DNA of 64,000 bases from Bradyrhizobium sp. CSA207 (GTDB lineage: Bacteria > Pseudomonadota > Alphaproteobacteria > Rhizobiales > Xanthobacteraceae). The first letter of the stretch is position 1. Each line of letters opens with the position of its first letter. The translations under genes and the position numbers were made by a program. The stretch lies in contig NZ_JAACFT010000027.1 of the NCBI RefSeq assembly GCF_029051685.1, positions 1 to 64,000 on the forward strand, given 5' to 3'. Below, in pieces: positions 63,586-64,000 of this stretch. The notes below the pieces were generated by a model. The model ran no database searches, had not been told where the DNA came from, and saw only the letters and a list, made by a program, of their open reading frames with translations.

Positions 63586-64000
63586 CTACTGGTTGCTGTA
63601 GGTGGTGCCCTTCGGTAGCGGCAGCACGGCCTCGCGCTGCGCCTGGCTCTTGGGCCACACCACATGGGACTTGTCATCGAGATACTGGATCACCACCGGG
63701 AACGAGCGCTCGTTCTGGCCCGCCATCGGCGTGCCCTCGCCGTAGAACTTGACGCCGAAGCCGAGCATGGTGCCGCCCTCGGGAATGTCGGTATCGAGCG
63801 CGGCCTTGCGCAGCGCGTCGGGATCGACCCCGCCATATTTCTTGATCGCGCGCGGCAGCACATCGGCCATGAAGACGTAGGTGTTGGACGCGCCGATGCC
63901 GACATGGGCCGAGCGGATGGCGACACCCGGCCTGATCTTGTCGAACTCCTCGCCAACCATCTTGATCACGGCCGGGAGCTTCGGATCCATGGTCTTCTGG
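63586..64000 (-). CDS. Branched-chain amino-acid-type solute-binding protein, C-terminal part
   Basis: The last 137 codons or so are inside the window; the gene continues past 64000. The tail reads FPVVIQYLDDKSHVVWPKSQ and ends LPLPKGTTYSNQ, as in Peripla_BP_6 proteins, and is similar to the orphan at 27467. It is the first gene of the liv operon, 13 bases upstream of livG. The ligand is not deducible. Confidence 0.88.
   Translation of the reverse strand, partial: QKTMDPKLPAVIKMVGEEFDKIRPGVAIRSAHVGIGASNTYVFMADVLPRAIKKYGGVDPDALRKAALDTDIPEGGTMLGFGVKFYGEGTPMAGQNERSFPVVIQYLDDKSHVVWPKSQAQREAVLPLPKGTTYSNQ

Overview
The window is high-GC DNA from an alphaproteobacterium, most likely a Bradyrhizobium or close relative. 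This is inferred from the gene families, the divergent soxSRT / soxVWXYZABCD layout, GGAAC-N16/17-CGTT (EcfG-type) stress promoters, many Tat signals, and palindromic repeats of a rhizobial kind. No species can be named from sequence alone.

Region 1 (1-4.7 kb) is mostly a decay zone. It holds the end of a saccharopine-dehydrogenase-like gene, an exported S41 peptidase, an IS30 transposase remnant, a short hypothetical gene, and a ruined 2-oxoacid dehydrogenase operon: the E1-alpha start is fused to the E1-beta end by a deletion, followed by an E2 gene with about three frameshifts.

Region 2 (4.7-17.8 kb) is a complete thiosulfate-oxidation (Sox) locus. On the minus strand lie soxV, soxW and soxXYZABCD, then two DsrE-like proteins, an exported hydrolase and a YeeE/YedE transporter. 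On the plus strand lie soxS, soxR and soxT. SoxR has the two-cysteine pattern of persulfide sensors. Related putative operators sit in three intergenic gaps. An unrecognised secreted helical protein is inserted antiparallel between soxV and soxW.

Region 3 (17.8-20 kb) is a second decay zone: a patatin-like scrap, a DoxX gene, and one open frame stitched from three gene fragments (HxlR regulator, LivF ATPase, xanthine-dehydrogenase-type subunit). It ends at tRNA-Lys(CTT).

Region 4 (20-37 kb) holds assorted metabolic and transport genes: a Spy-like periplasmic protein, a TRAP solute-binding protein, leuA with a newly read leucine-rich leader peptide, an SMP-30-type lactonase, an MBL-fold hydrolase preceded by a tandem repeat, an orphan branched-chain-type binding protein, an oxidoreductase, RlpA, a CmcJ-like enzyme, a catalase-like protein and a very large winged-helix/ATPase/TPR regulator divergent from two tiny membrane proteins.

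Region 5 (37-48.5 kb) carries glgC-glgA-SemiSWEET, a LigB-type dioxygenase, a carboxylesterase, a Baeyer-Villiger monooxygenase fused to an esterase, small EcfG-promoter genes with a possible terminated small RNA, and a second RlpA.

Region 6 (48.3-58.8 kb) links a BlaI/BlaR1-type repressor-sensor pair to a DUF1800-DUF1501 export operon through a shared TGTA-N4-TACA dyad. The sensor carries duplicated extracellular modules and a VHL-beta-like segment. A malic enzyme, a TctC remnant and an MscS-type channel follow. Region 7 (59.3-64 kb) is a livKGFHM transporter operon with ppk2 overlapping its end; livK runs off the window.
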